DNA of 64,000 nucleotides from Gemmatimonadaceae bacterium (GTDB taxonomy: Bacteria > Gemmatimonadota > Gemmatimonadetes > Gemmatimonadales > Gemmatimonadaceae), in the NCBI GenBank assembly GCA_025362035.1, contig JANYIN010000110.1:1-64000 (forward strand). The letters run 5' to 3'. A program made the position numbers and the translations under genes. The notes below the pieces were generated by a model, which ran no database searches, was not told where the DNA came from, and worked only from the letters and a program-made list of their open reading frames with translations. Positions 8,114-17,054 of the stretch are shown here, in pieces (within the stretch, counting starts at the first letter, position 1; every line of letters starts with the position of its first letter).

Positions 8114-9511
8114 TCATTTCGCGCGCTGCAGGTGGATCCCCTTGTCATCGCGCATCCCGAGGTAGATCACGCCGCCCCGGCCGAACCCGGCGATGGTGGT
8201 GCCGACCGGTATCTGCACGCGATCCACCAGCTTGCCGGTGCTGTCCAGCACTTCGTACACGGCACCGCCGGCACTGACCTTGGTGGGAATGGTGCGGACC
8301 CAGATGTGCCCCTCCAAATCGGCGCGGACGCCGCCCTGCCCGAACACCGGCTTGTAGTCCGACAATTCGGAGATCGACACCATGTTGATGGGCGGCGCGG
8401 TAATGCCGGCCGGAGCGCCACCGGCTGGTGGCGCGGTGCGTGCGGCGTCCGGAGGGCCGCCACGACCGCCGTCCGGTGGTCCACCTACCACCACCATCTG
8501 CCTCCCGCCGCCACCACCCATGTCGCCGAAACCGCCGCCAAAGCCGCCACCAAAGCCAGCCGATGCCATGGCCTGAGCTGGCGTCGTGGTGCCGTTCGCC
8601 AGTCCGGCCCGCAGCTTCTCGATGGCCACCTTCGCGGAGTCGAGGAATTTCGTCTTGTCGTCGTCCGTCATGCGCTGCCACTCGTACGGAATCTTCGCGG
8701 CAGACGACTTGCCCCCGTCGGCGGCGAAGAGATCGACATGGAAGTCCTGGCCGCGCACGATGGCTACCGTGCCGTCGCTCAACACGGCCCAGTCGTCCAC
8801 CACCGGCAGCGGATTCATCGTGACGGACACGCGCATGCCGCCCTTGTCGTCCTGCGACATCGACACGTTGGTCTTCGGAATCCGGAAGAAGGCCAGCGTG
8901 TCCAGCTTGCGCGTCATGAGATCGAAGCGCACGAGCGCGGACGAATCCGGAATGGGCGGCATCACGAACGGCGCACCGGGTTCAGGCCGGCGAAAGTTTC
9001 GCATTCCGTTGTCGCGAACGGCGTAGACGAGGCGTCCTTTGGCATCGAATCCGGGGCTGCCCATGGGGCCGCCGGTCAGGAAGTTCACGTCATTGGGACG
9101 CGGTGCCGCCATGGTGCGGGTCAACTTGCCCGAGGGATCGATGACGAGCATTGAGAGCGACGCGGGATCGACGAACAAGGTCGAATCGCCGCGGTACCCA
9201 AGCAGCCCACCGGGCCGCGAGCCGTACGCGCTGTTGGTGTTGACGGTGGAATCCGCCACGACGCCCACGAGCGTGAGCGTGGAGTCGAGCAGCAGCACGC
9301 GACGGCGCACCTGATCGTTCACGAGCACGCTGCCGTTCGGCAGCTGCCGGACGGCAGCGAGCGAGCCCAGGACTTCCGTGCTCGTCGCCACGGGCGGCGC
9401 CAATTGGCGTGTGCTGATCTTGACCGGCGCGGGCGCCTGCGCCTGCGCGACGGTGGAAGCCGCAAGCGCAACTGCCAGCGCACACGGCGCGATTCCATGC
9501 ATGGAGTACAT
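8114..9511 (-). CDS. Exported beta-propeller (NHL-like) protein with Gly-rich insert
   Basis: 465 residues with a Sec signal peptide (cleavage predicted in VAQAQ) and repeated short blades of the kind LPNGSVLVND...VLLLDSTL and DAKGRLVYAV, consistent with a six-bladed propeller. A low-complexity Gly/Pro-rich segment lies near residue 310-370. Only 2 bp separate it from the upstream TonB-dependent receptor, and a GAGGGTAAC ribosome-binding site overlaps that gene's end, so the two are coupled. A ligand-capturing or sensing partner of the receptor is possible but not shown. Confidence 0.75.
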   Translation of the reverse strand: MYSMHGIAPCALAVALAASTVAQAQAPAPVKISTRQLAPPVATSTEVLGSLAAVRQLPNGSVLVNDQVRRRVLLLDSTLTLVGVVADSTVNTNSAYGSRPGGLLGYRGDSTLFVDPASLSMLVIDPSGKLTRTMAAPRPNDVNFLTGGPMGSPGFDAKGRLVYAVRDNGMRNFRRPEPGAPFVMPPIPDSSALVRFDLMTRKLDTLAFFRIPKTNVSMSQDDKGGMRVSVTMNPLPVVDDWAVLSDGTVAIVRGQDFHVDLFAADGGKSSAAKIPYEWQRMTDDDKTKFLDSAKVAIEKLRAGLANGTTTPAQAMASAGFGGGFGGGFGDMGGGGGRQMVVVGGPPDGGRGGPPDAARTAPPAGGAPAGITAPPINMVSISELSDYKPVFGQGGVRADLEGHIWVRTIPTKVSAGGAVYEVLDSTGKLVDRVQIPVGTTIAGFGRGGVIYLGMRDDKGIHLQRAK

Positions 9512-9513
9512 CG

Positions 9514-12500
9514 TTACCCTCGATCTCGAATGATGATCTGCCCACCACCCCCGCCCATGAAGCCGCCCATGAACACCCCGCCGCCAGTATTGCCCTGCGT
9601 GCCGCTCCGGATACCTCGGAGATACCGCTCGTCGAGATGACTGGCCACGAGCGCGGGAATCTTGCGCTTCTGATCAGCGGTCAGCATGCCGCTGATGTTC
9701 GGCGCGAGCTTGATCAGGAGATCCACTGTCGCTTCGCGCGCCGCCCGGTACTCCGCGTACGCCGCGCCCTGATCGTACTGCTCCGGCAGGTTGGCGAGGT
9801 CGTGCGCCACCGGCGTCCAGATGCTGTCCAGCCGAATGGTATACGCGCGGTTCATGCTGGCGAGCGAATCGGCCTGGGGGCCGGTGAGCTCGAGGGTGTC
9901 GCCCTGTCGTAACAGCTGCGCCATGGGGTTCAGCACGCCGCCCGTGCCGTACATCAGCTTGAGCATGCCCTCGGGAGTTTTCTGTCCTTCGCGGCCGCGG
10001 CCACGATCGAGTTGCTGCGTCAACACCTGGCGCTCGCGAGTGGGTCCGACGTCCACACGGATCTGCATCGTCAACGTGACCGGCGAGCGGAAGGTCTGGA
10101 ACTGGGGATTCGTGCTGCCAAAGCGCGGATTGACTTCATACCGGTAGCGATTGTTCGCCGGATCGAACCCGCGCACATACAGCAGGGTGGGATCGCTGAA
10201 ATTCGTCTGTCCCCAACCGTGCAGCCTGTCATTGCCGTGGAGAATCAGATCGGCGGCACCGAGCGGGTTGCTGACGGCAAAGCTGAGCGTGGCGCGCTGC
10301 GGCATCCGTACCTTCACGGGATTGAAGGACACGTTCAGGTTCGCACTCGACGTCCACGGACCCTGGCAGCTGTTGCGGTCGGCCAGCTGCCCAAGCTGCG
10401 CGTTCAAGCACTCCTTTGCCGGACCGGAGCCACTGCTGAGCAGCGACTGCATCGCCGTCGCGAGCACGGGATCGGCGGCGGTGGCGGGGTTGAAGACGAA
10501 CGCGCGGTCGTTGGAATAGCCATCGCCATTCACATCACCGGAGATGCTCGGCGTGAATGTGCTGCCGCTCGCGAAGCGGCCTGACCAGTTGACGCGGACG
10601 GCGTCGAAGAAGTTGTAATTGAGGTTGTACGTGATCTGATGCCGCGTGTCGAATGAGCTGCGCGTCCATTCCACGAGCTGCGGGTTGCCTACGGTGCTGT
10701 TGAACCCGCGTGACTGCTCGCGATTGTCGGCAAGTACGTACGACGCCGACCAGGTGAAGTTGCTGCTGAAGTCCACCGGAAAGAGCGAGAAGCGAAGTTG
10801 CTTGCTCTCGCTCCTGAGGTCGGACCGGAGCTCGCTCACGCGGTTGAAGAGCTGGCTGACGCGGGCATCGCGCGACGCAATGGCGCCAGTGGTAGGCACG
10901 ATGCTCGAGGGATTCACGTACACCGGTCGGCCTCCCTCGTCGGCGAGGGTGAAGCGAACCGTGGGCGAGAAGTTGAGGTCCACGAAGCTGCTCTGGTGAT
11001 TGTTCACGCTGTAGGTGGCGTCCACGGTGGCGTTGAACCGGTTGTTGAACACCGGACCATTCCACTGGAGATTGCCCCGCACGCTCTGCCGTTCCCGGTA
11101 GTCCGTGGAGAACGCGGTGACGTTGGGTACGTTGCTCGCGAATACAGAGCCGGTGGAGCCGTTGGCACAGGTGGTGGGAATGCTCGCCGGATTGGCGGCG
11201 TACTGGTCCCACTGCGGAATGGGGGCGGCGGGACCCACACAGCTCAACTGTTGCACGGCGTTGGCCAGGCCGGTGTTGTCGATGGCACCGCCCACCAGCG
11301 AGGCCTGCGAGGTGTTCTGGAATACTCCGATGCCGCCGCGGACCACGGCGCGCGGGCCGCGCACGGCGCCGTCGAACGCCGCGATCTGCGGCGACGCGCC
11401 ATACGTCCATGAGAAGCCCACACGCGGGCTCACGTAGAGCCGATTCGGCACGTAGTCATTTCGCACGCCGAACAGCGTCTGCACGTCGGGATTGTACGTC
11501 GGCGTGGCGGTGAAGTGATTGCCGTCCACGCGCACCCCGTACTGGAACTGGAGATCGCTGGTCTTCTTCCAGGAATCGCCGAGTGACACGGCACCAACGG
11601 ATTCGCCGCCGCTCTGAACGCGCGGCGATAGCTGGCGCGAGTAATACGCCGGCACGTTGGCCTGGAGATCGGCCAGCGAATTGAAGAAGAAGGTACCGAG
11701 CGCGTTGCTGGTTTGGTCCTGCTGATACGCGTACTGATTGAACTCGGTGGAGAACTTGAGGCGGTGCTTGTTGTCCTTGCTGAACCATGAGACCTGATTG
11801 ATGACACTCACGGCCGCATTGTCGGACTTGGTGCTCAGGCTGGAATTGCCGCCAAAGCTGAGGTTGCGCACGCCGCTGGTCCCGTCGGCAAAGCTGGAGT
11901 TCACGAGCACAGTGCCGTTGGGCAACAGGGTGTATGGCGTCCCATAGTTACGGGAGCCATTCACGCCGACGGTGGTTTCGCTGAGGAAGAGATTCTTGAG
12001 GTAGGCGCTGTGACGCGCCTGAACGCCGCCGTTGTAGTTGGTGCGGTCGCCGCTGTGGGCCGGCAACTCGGACGTGAGCTGACCCACGGGGGTCTGCCGG
12101 TTCCAGTTGCCGTTGAACGTCAGGCCGTACGTGGCGCCAGTGGAGGAACCGGGCGGCGTGTAGTTCAAGCTGCCGAACACCAGGCCCTGGTCGCTGAGCT
12201 TGTTGCCCGGGATGCCCCCATTGATGGTGGCGGGGATGTGGGACTGCTGGGCGATGGTGAGCAGACGGTTCACCGAATCGACCGACACACCGGTTGCTTC
12301 GAGTCCGTCAGGGCTGGTGTTGTACAGCGTCTGGAGATCCTGCGCGCGACGGCCAAGCTGGTACGCGACGTTGTAGTATGCCTTGTCCATCACGATGGGC
12401 CCGGCGAGCGAGCCGCCGAATGAGACGTTCGTATACGTCTGGCCGAGCGCGCGCTGCGTGGGGTCGGTCCACTGCAGGCTGGGGCTGTCGAAGTTGAGGC

Positions 12501-13242
12501 TGCCGGTGCGGCGAATGAAGTTGGACCCGGAACCGGAATTGATGTTGAACTGCCCGCCGCTGAAACCGCCTCGGCTCACGTCATAGGGCGTGGTGATGAG
12601 CGAGCTCGATACCTGCGCATCGCGAGGAATGTTGGAGCTGCCGAAGTTCGCGCCGTTGAGCGTGGTGGAATTCTGGTCGGCGGACAGGCCGAGCACGGAG
12701 AATCCAGCCGGATCGCCATCGGCGCCGGTTACCGGCGTCACGCCGGGAATGCTCGCGGCCATCGCGTTCAGGTCGCCTTGCTGCGCGGCGCTGACCGCCG
12801 ATGCGTTGACTGTCTGCTCGGTCCCGCTGACGTCGGCTGGCTTGTCGTTGCGATTGACGCGAGCACGATCGGCAACTGCCCTGACCGTGTCGAGCATCAC
12901 CATGCGCTGGAGACGCGCGTCGGCCACCAGAATGTCCTGATCGGCGGTACGCTTCACCTCGAAGCGGTGTGGCGCGAATCCGATGGCCGTGATGCTGAGG
13001 AAGTAGTCGCCTTCGCCACCGGGAAAGGTGATGGTGAAGCGGCCGGCTCTGTCGGTCCGTGCTGTACGATTGACGCCACCCTGCACCGACGTGGCGGTGA
13101 CGTTGGCGTTCTCGATCGGGACGTTGTCCGGGCCGGCGATCTGGCCGCGGATGACGTCAACGCCCTGGGCCGTGAGTGTGCTCGCGGCAACGATCGTCGC
13201 GAGAATAGCGGCCACTACGATGGAGATAATACGGCGGGACAC
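9514..13242 (-). CDS. Oar-like TonB-dependent receptor with C-terminal CpxP/Spy-like extension
   Basis: 1,242 residues. In order: Sec signal peptide (LTA before Gln), a carboxypeptidase regulatory-like beta-sandwich (about 30-110, RGQIAGPDNVPIENANV), a plug domain (about 140-240), a long 22-strand-type barrel to about 1065 (last strands VTLTMQIRVDVG), then an extra helical region of about 175 residues. That extension has two LTxxQ motifs (LTGPQADSL and LTADQKRKIP), the signature of the periplasmic CpxP/Spy chaperone family, and ends with a Gly-rich tail. Oar-like receptors import or export large substrates across the outer membrane using TonB; the substrate is not evident. It is followed at 2 bp by the propeller protein. 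Confidence 0.9.
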   Translation of the reverse strand: MSRRIISIVVAAILATIVAASTLTAQGVDVIRGQIAGPDNVPIENANVTATSVQGGVNRTARTDRAGRFTITFPGGEGDYFLSITAIGFAPHRFEVKRTADQDILVADARLQRMVMLDTVRAVADRARVNRNDKPADVSGTEQTVNASAVSAAQQGDLNAMAASIPGVTPVTGADGDPAGFSVLGLSADQNSTTLNGANFGSSNIPRDAQVSSSLITTPYDVSRGGFSGGQFNINSGSGSNFIRRTGSLNFDSPSLQWTDPTQRALGQTYTNVSFGGSLAGPIVMDKAYYNVAYQLGRRAQDLQTLYNTSPDGLEATGVSVDSVNRLLTIAQQSHIPATINGGIPGNKLSDQGLVFGSLNYTPPGSSTGATYGLTFNGNWNRQTPVGQLTSELPAHSGDRTNYNGGVQARHSAYLKNLFLSETTVGVNGSRNYGTPYTLLPNGTVLVNSSFADGTSGVRNLSFGGNSSLSTKSDNAAVSVINQVSWFSKDNKHRLKFSTEFNQYAYQQDQTSNALGTFFFNSLADLQANVPAYYSRQLSPRVQSGGESVGAVSLGDSWKKTSDLQFQYGVRVDGNHFTATPTYNPDVQTLFGVRNDYVPNRLYVSPRVGFSWTYGASPQIAAFDGAVRGPRAVVRGGIGVFQNTSQASLVGGAIDNTGLANAVQQLSCVGPAAPIPQWDQYAANPASIPTTCANGSTGSVFASNVPNVTAFSTDYRERQSVRGNLQWNGPVFNNRFNATVDATYSVNNHQSSFVDLNFSPTVRFTLADEGGRPVYVNPSSIVPTTGAIASRDARVSQLFNRVSELRSDLRSESKQLRFSLFPVDFSSNFTWSASYVLADNREQSRGFNSTVGNPQLVEWTRSSFDTRHQITYNLNYNFFDAVRVNWSGRFASGSTFTPSISGDVNGDGYSNDRAFVFNPATAADPVLATAMQSLLSSGSGPAKECLNAQLGQLADRNSCQGPWTSSANLNVSFNPVKVRMPQRATLSFAVSNPLGAADLILHGNDRLHGWGQTNFSDPTLLYVRGFDPANNRYRYEVNPRFGSTNPQFQTFRSPVTLTMQIRVDVGPTRERQVLTQQLDRGRGREGQKTPEGMLKLMYGTGGVLNPMAQLLRQGDTLELTGPQADSLASMNRAYTIRLDSIWTPVAHDLANLPEQYDQGAAYAEYRAAREATVDLLIKLAPNISGMLTADQKRKIPALVASHLDERYLRGIRSGTQGNTGGGVFMGGFMGGGGGQIIIRDRG

Positions 13243-13344
13243 GGGCGGACGGATGAAGGATGATTCGGCCAGCCGACATGGACGCCTGGTTGGACACGTG
13301 GACGTCCCAAAAGGGTGCCCTGTTCATATACGTTCTCCGGCCCA

Positions 13345-13354
13345 CAAACGTTTG
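13345..13354. promoter_or_regulatory. Perfect 10-bp palindrome upstream of the receptor
   Basis: CAAACGTTTG lies about 100 bp before the receptor start, in the 153-bp gap behind the kinase gene. A TATATG-like box on the minus strand lies between it and the receptor. Candidate operator/promoter region only. Confidence 0.25.
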
Positions 13355-13373
13355 GCTCCGCTCGCGGCAGGCA

Positions 13374-13390
13374 GCGGCCGTAGCGGCCGC
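13374..13390 (-). terminator. GC-rich hairpin after the kinase gene
   Basis: GCGGCC and GGCCGC pair around a 5-nt loop, within 10 bp of the kinase stop codon. There is no following T-run in the direction of transcription, so intrinsic termination is doubtful. Confidence 0.3.
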
Positions 13391-13395
13391 AGCCA

Positions 13396-16209
13396 TCACC
13401 GCACGTCGAGTGACAGCGGCATGTTCACGCAGCCCTCGAAGCGCGTTCCACCCACCACACCGTCGATGAGCCGGGCCATCGACGCCGCCGCGTTTCGCCG
13501 GTTCTGCTGCGCGGACGGCTCGGATTCCACGGAGAGCACGTTGTCCAGTGCGTCCACGTACACCTTCTCGCTCGCGAATCGCGCCAGGCTGTCGCGCGCG
13601 TAGGCCACGGTGCGGCGATACGTGTCGTCCACTCCAAACAGGAGCTGTTTGGGATCGGCGCAGGCGCGGTACAGGAGGACGCGAAACATCTGCATGCGCG
13701 CTCCGCGCAGGAAGTGCTCGTTGCGCATCGCCTGCCGAAGATCGTCGCTGGTGGTGCGCACGGGAAACTGGTTCTGCCGGTTCGAGGCGGCCACGATGGA
13801 ATCCAGCAGGGCACGAGCGTCGCGTTCGCGGCCGGTCGCGATGTACACGGACTCCAAGGCGCTGAGGCCGGTCTTCAGGATTCTGATCCCCGCCACGTTG
13901 TTGTTCAGAAAGTGCAGATCCACGAGCATGCCGCCGATGGTGATGATCTCCCGCGCGTGTCGCTCCGCGTCCTGGGGTCGGTGGTCGGCGACATCGAGGG
14001 CCACGAGCGCCGCACGGGACTCCGCGGCATCGCTCAGCCCAATGAGCGAGAGCTCGGGATACGCCGCTGGGCGGATGCGTTCCTTCAACGGCAGGTCCAG
14101 CAGCGCGCCGTAGATGTCCGCCGAGGGTGCGAGCGTGGCGCGAGAGAGTTCGGCGCCCGCCGGGTGCGCGGACGCGCGCACCAGAAGGGCACGTTGCTCC
14201 GGCGTTAGCCCACCGCCCGCTGTGAGAATCGCGGCCGACGTCCAGGGCACCTCCATCGACTTGGGGAACATCGCGGCCGGCGGCAAGACACGCCGCCACC
14301 TGGGAAACGTTCGCGTGACCTTCCTGGTGATGAGCGAGGACGGAGGCGGTTGATACGTGGCGGCCACCGCGAGCAATGCGGTGCCCGCGTCCACTGGCGT
14401 GGTCCGTCCATCCGGCGGAATGCGGAACGAGGTGCCCCCCGCCACTCGCTGCGCGTCGAACGTCAGCCACGACGAGATGCCGGAGCCGACGATCTCGTTC
14501 GTGATCTGGCCGCCGTACGTGATGATGCTCGCGACGAAAATGACCGAGGCGCAGAACAACACGCCGAAGGTGGCGAACGCGGTGAGGAGCACCGCGACGG
14601 TGCGTCCCACCGGCGTTCCGGCGCCCACGAACTGGCCTTCCCTCGAGCGCTCGAACGCAGCGTACCATGCCGGCGCAAACTCGCGCTCACTGGTGTTTTT
14701 CGGCAGCTCCGATCGCGCGCGCCGCGCGCCGCGGAGCCGAAGCACCTCGTACGCGGCGGCCGCGAGTCCGCCGGCGGCGAAGACGAGAACGGACGCCACC
14801 ACGGAGTCGATGAAGAATGCGTCGCCATTTGTATGTCCACCGCGGAGCGCCAGCGCGGCGATGGACACGACCAGAGCGGCCGGCGTCGCGAGCAACAGCG
14901 CTATCGCCTCCACCACGCGAAGCACGCGCAGCCGGGAGCGCTCTGGCAGCGACGCCGACGCGTATTCGTGCGTACCGGCAATCAGCGAGCCGGTGTCGCC
15001 GCGCCGATCGGCCATGACTTCCGCCAGCGTGCCCCACCCATAGCCCAGCCGCGCGGCTCGCAGCACGGTGGCCCCGAGCCGCAGCACGCGCACGATGCCG
15101 ATGGCGAAGAACGCAAAGCCGATCAGCGACGAGGCGCCAAGCACCAGCGTCATGACGACGAAGCCTTCGAAGATGGCGCTGCTGCCGGCTTTCACCAGCA
15201 AGAGGAGGGGGAACAGCAGCAGCACGGCTCCGACAGCGGACGACAGCCGCAGTCGCCAGAGTGCGCCGTGCGCGCGCTCGAGTCCTGGGGGCGGCCACTC
15301 GAGCGATTCGGCCGCGCCCGGCGCGAGCGCCAACATGACCTCTTCCGCCGTGGGACGATCCACCGGCGTCTTGGCAAGACACCGAAGCAGGAGCGCCTCG
15401 AGCGACGCCGACACGTTCGGGCGGAATTCGCTGACGGGATGCGCGGCGGCGCGCAGGTGCGCGGCGACGAGTTCGTTGGGCGTGCGGGTGACGTACGGCC
15501 CACGCCCCGTGAGCAGCTCGTAGCCCAGAATCCCCAGCGCGTAGATGTCGCTCTTGGGTGTCACGGGCTCGACGAGCAGCTGTTCGGGGGACATGTACTC
15601 CGGCGACCCGATGGCCATTCCCGTGCCGGTGATGCGGATGTCGCCGTCGTCGTCGCCGACATTGATGGCCGCGATGCCGAAGTCGGACACGGTGGCGCGT
15701 TCGTTCTCTTCGTCCCACAGCACGTTCGCGGGCTTCACGTCGCGATGCACGATGCCGCGCCTGTGCGCCGCCGCCAGTGCCGCGGCGACGTCCCCGATAA
15801 TGGTCTCCGCCACATCCAGGCGCAGCGGCCCGGACGCGAAGAGCCGCTCGGCCATGCTGCCGCCGGAGACGTGCTGCATGACGAAGTAGGGCGTGCCATC
15901 GGGCAGCTCACCCACGCTATAGATGGCCACGACGTTCGGATGCGAAATCGCGGCAATGGCCTGCGCTTCCCGCCTGAACCGCGCGTGCGCCTCCGCGTCG
16001 GCGCCCTGTGCCTGGACGAGCACCTTGACGGCCACGAACCGCTTGAGCTGTGGGTCGCGCCCAAGGTACACGCGCCCCATCCCGCCCTGACCGATGACCT
16101 TGAGCAGCAGGACCCGACTCCCCAGTTCCTCCTGGAGCGCGACGGCCACGGCGTCGCGCTCGAGATCGGGGATGGCGTTGGTGGTGGACGAGCGCGAGTG
16201 GCGGGGCAC
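13396..16209 (-). CDS. Transmembrane Ser/Thr protein kinase (Hanks type)
   Basis: 937 residues. The N-terminal kinase domain (about 30-300) is complete: P-loop GQGGMGRVYLG, ATP-binding Lys in VAVKVL, catalytic HRDVKPANVLW, SDFGIA and activation segment GSPEYMSPEQ. After residue 310 come several hydrophobic helices in two clusters (about 320-375 and 430-570), then a soluble C-terminal region of about 330 residues that appears helical and may be extracytoplasmic or repeat-like. Not the usual single-helix PASTA kinase. It starts 41 bp after the LytTR regulator, so the two-component pair and kinase may form one transcription unit. Confidence 0.9.
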   Translation of the reverse strand: MPRHSRSSTTNAIPDLERDAVAVALQEELGSRVLLLKVIGQGGMGRVYLGRDPQLKRFVAVKVLVQAQGADAEAHARFRREAQAIAAISHPNVVAIYSVGELPDGTPYFVMQHVSGGSMAERLFASGPLRLDVAETIIGDVAAALAAAHRRGIVHRDVKPANVLWDEENERATVSDFGIAAINVGDDDGDIRITGTGMAIGSPEYMSPEQLLVEPVTPKSDIYALGILGYELLTGRGPYVTRTPNELVAAHLRAAAHPVSEFRPNVSASLEALLLRCLAKTPVDRPTAEEVMLALAPGAAESLEWPPPGLERAHGALWRLRLSSAVGAVLLLFPLLLLVKAGSSAIFEGFVVMTLVLGASSLIGFAFFAIGIVRVLRLGATVLRAARLGYGWGTLAEVMADRRGDTGSLIAGTHEYASASLPERSRLRVLRVVEAIALLLATPAALVVSIAALALRGGHTNGDAFFIDSVVASVLVFAAGGLAAAAYEVLRLRGARRARSELPKNTSEREFAPAWYAAFERSREGQFVGAGTPVGRTVAVLLTAFATFGVLFCASVIFVASIITYGGQITNEIVGSGISSWLTFDAQRVAGGTSFRIPPDGRTTPVDAGTALLAVAATYQPPPSSLITRKVTRTFPRWRRVLPPAAMFPKSMEVPWTSAAILTAGGGLTPEQRALLVRASAHPAGAELSRATLAPSADIYGALLDLPLKERIRPAAYPELSLIGLSDAAESRAALVALDVADHRPQDAERHAREIITIGGMLVDLHFLNNNVAGIRILKTGLSALESVYIATGRERDARALLDSIVAASNRQNQFPVRTTSDDLRQAMRNEHFLRGARMQMFRVLLYRACADPKQLLFGVDDTYRRTVAYARDSLARFASEKVYVDALDNVLSVESEPSAQQNRRNAAASMARLIDGVVGGTRFEGCVNMPLSLDVR

Positions 16210-16250
16210 TCAGCTAGGATACGGCCACCCCCGGGGGCTGTCGAGTGCCG

Positions 16251-17054
16251 TCAGCTACACCGCGGCGAGGACAGATACGATTCGAGGGCCGCGCGCCTGT
16301 CGCGGCTGAGCGGGACGTACACGCCGCTGGCAAGCAGGATGCTGTGCTCGTAGCGCGAAATCGTCTTGATGGAACGCACGAGATCCAGACGCACGATGGC
16401 CGAACGGTGCGATCGGAAAAAGCGCGACGGGTCGAGTCGCGTCTCCAGAACGCTCATGCGCTCGCGAAGGAGACGGGGCCGGGCGCCGGTCACGTGGAGC
16501 CGGACGTAGTACGATTCCGCCTCGATCCATTCGAGTTCGTCAACAGGGACCACGATCAACTGTTCGCGGTCTCGCACCAGCAACTGCGTCACGTGTGGCG
16601 TGCTCGCGGAGAGCGGCGCGGCGGATGGCGACAGTGTCGTTGCATCGCGGAGCGCGCGCGCTTCGCGAACGCGCTGTGTACCGCGCTGCACGGCGTGTTG
16701 CAGCCGTGAATGCGCGGTGGGTTTGAGCACGTAATCCAGTGCCCGCGCTTCGAAGGCGCGGAGCGCATGCTGGTCGTACGCCGTCACGAAGATGACCGCC
16801 GGTGGCATGTCCTCCGGATCCAGGCCTTCCAGCACAGCGAACCCGTCCACCTCCGGCATCTCCACGTCGAGAAACAGGAGATCGGGGCGAAGGCGCGTAA
16901 TCTGCTCGCGCGCCGCGTACCCGTCGGCGCACTGCGCCACCACGTCCAGCCCGAGGCGGGCGAGTTCGGCGGCGAGACCCTCGCGCGCCAGCAGTTCGTC
17001 ATCCACGACGATGGCACGGAAGGGCGCCTGGTCCGCGGCGTCGCCGGAAATCAT
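16251..17054 (-). CDS. LytTR-family response regulator
   Basis: 267 residues. The receiver domain is canonical (VVDDE, phospho-Asp in LLFLDVEMPEVDG, VTAYD, Lys in VLKPT). The C-terminal LytTR DNA-binding domain follows (VDELEWIEAESYYVRLH, FFRSHRSAIVRLDLVRSI). The GTG/ATG overlaps the stop of the upstream histidine kinase by 4 bp, so the pair is translationally coupled. The cognate signal is unknown. Its likely targets include the downstream kinase gene or its own operon. Confidence 0.92.
   Translation of the reverse strand: MISGDAADQAPFRAIVVDDELLAREGLAAELARLGLDVVAQCADGYAAREQITRLRPDLLFLDVEMPEVDGFAVLEGLDPEDMPPAVIFVTAYDQHALRAFEARALDYVLKPTAHSRLQHAVQRGTQRVREARALRDATTLSPSAAPLSASTPHVTQLLVRDREQLIVVPVDELEWIEAESYYVRLHVTGARPRLLRERMSVLETRLDPSRFFRSHRSAIVRLDLVRSIKTISRYEHSILLASGVYVPLSRDRRAALESYLSSPRCS

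Noticed and set aside
8490-8576. Tandem nucleotide repeat
   Set aside because: It is the coding sequence of the Gly-rich insert of the propeller protein, read in frame.
14350-16353. 667-codon plus-strand open frame over the kinase gene
   Set aside because: Antisense to a clear Ser/Thr kinase with all motifs; the frame's composition (many Arg, Gly, His and Ala) is typical of the shadow of a GC-rich gene.
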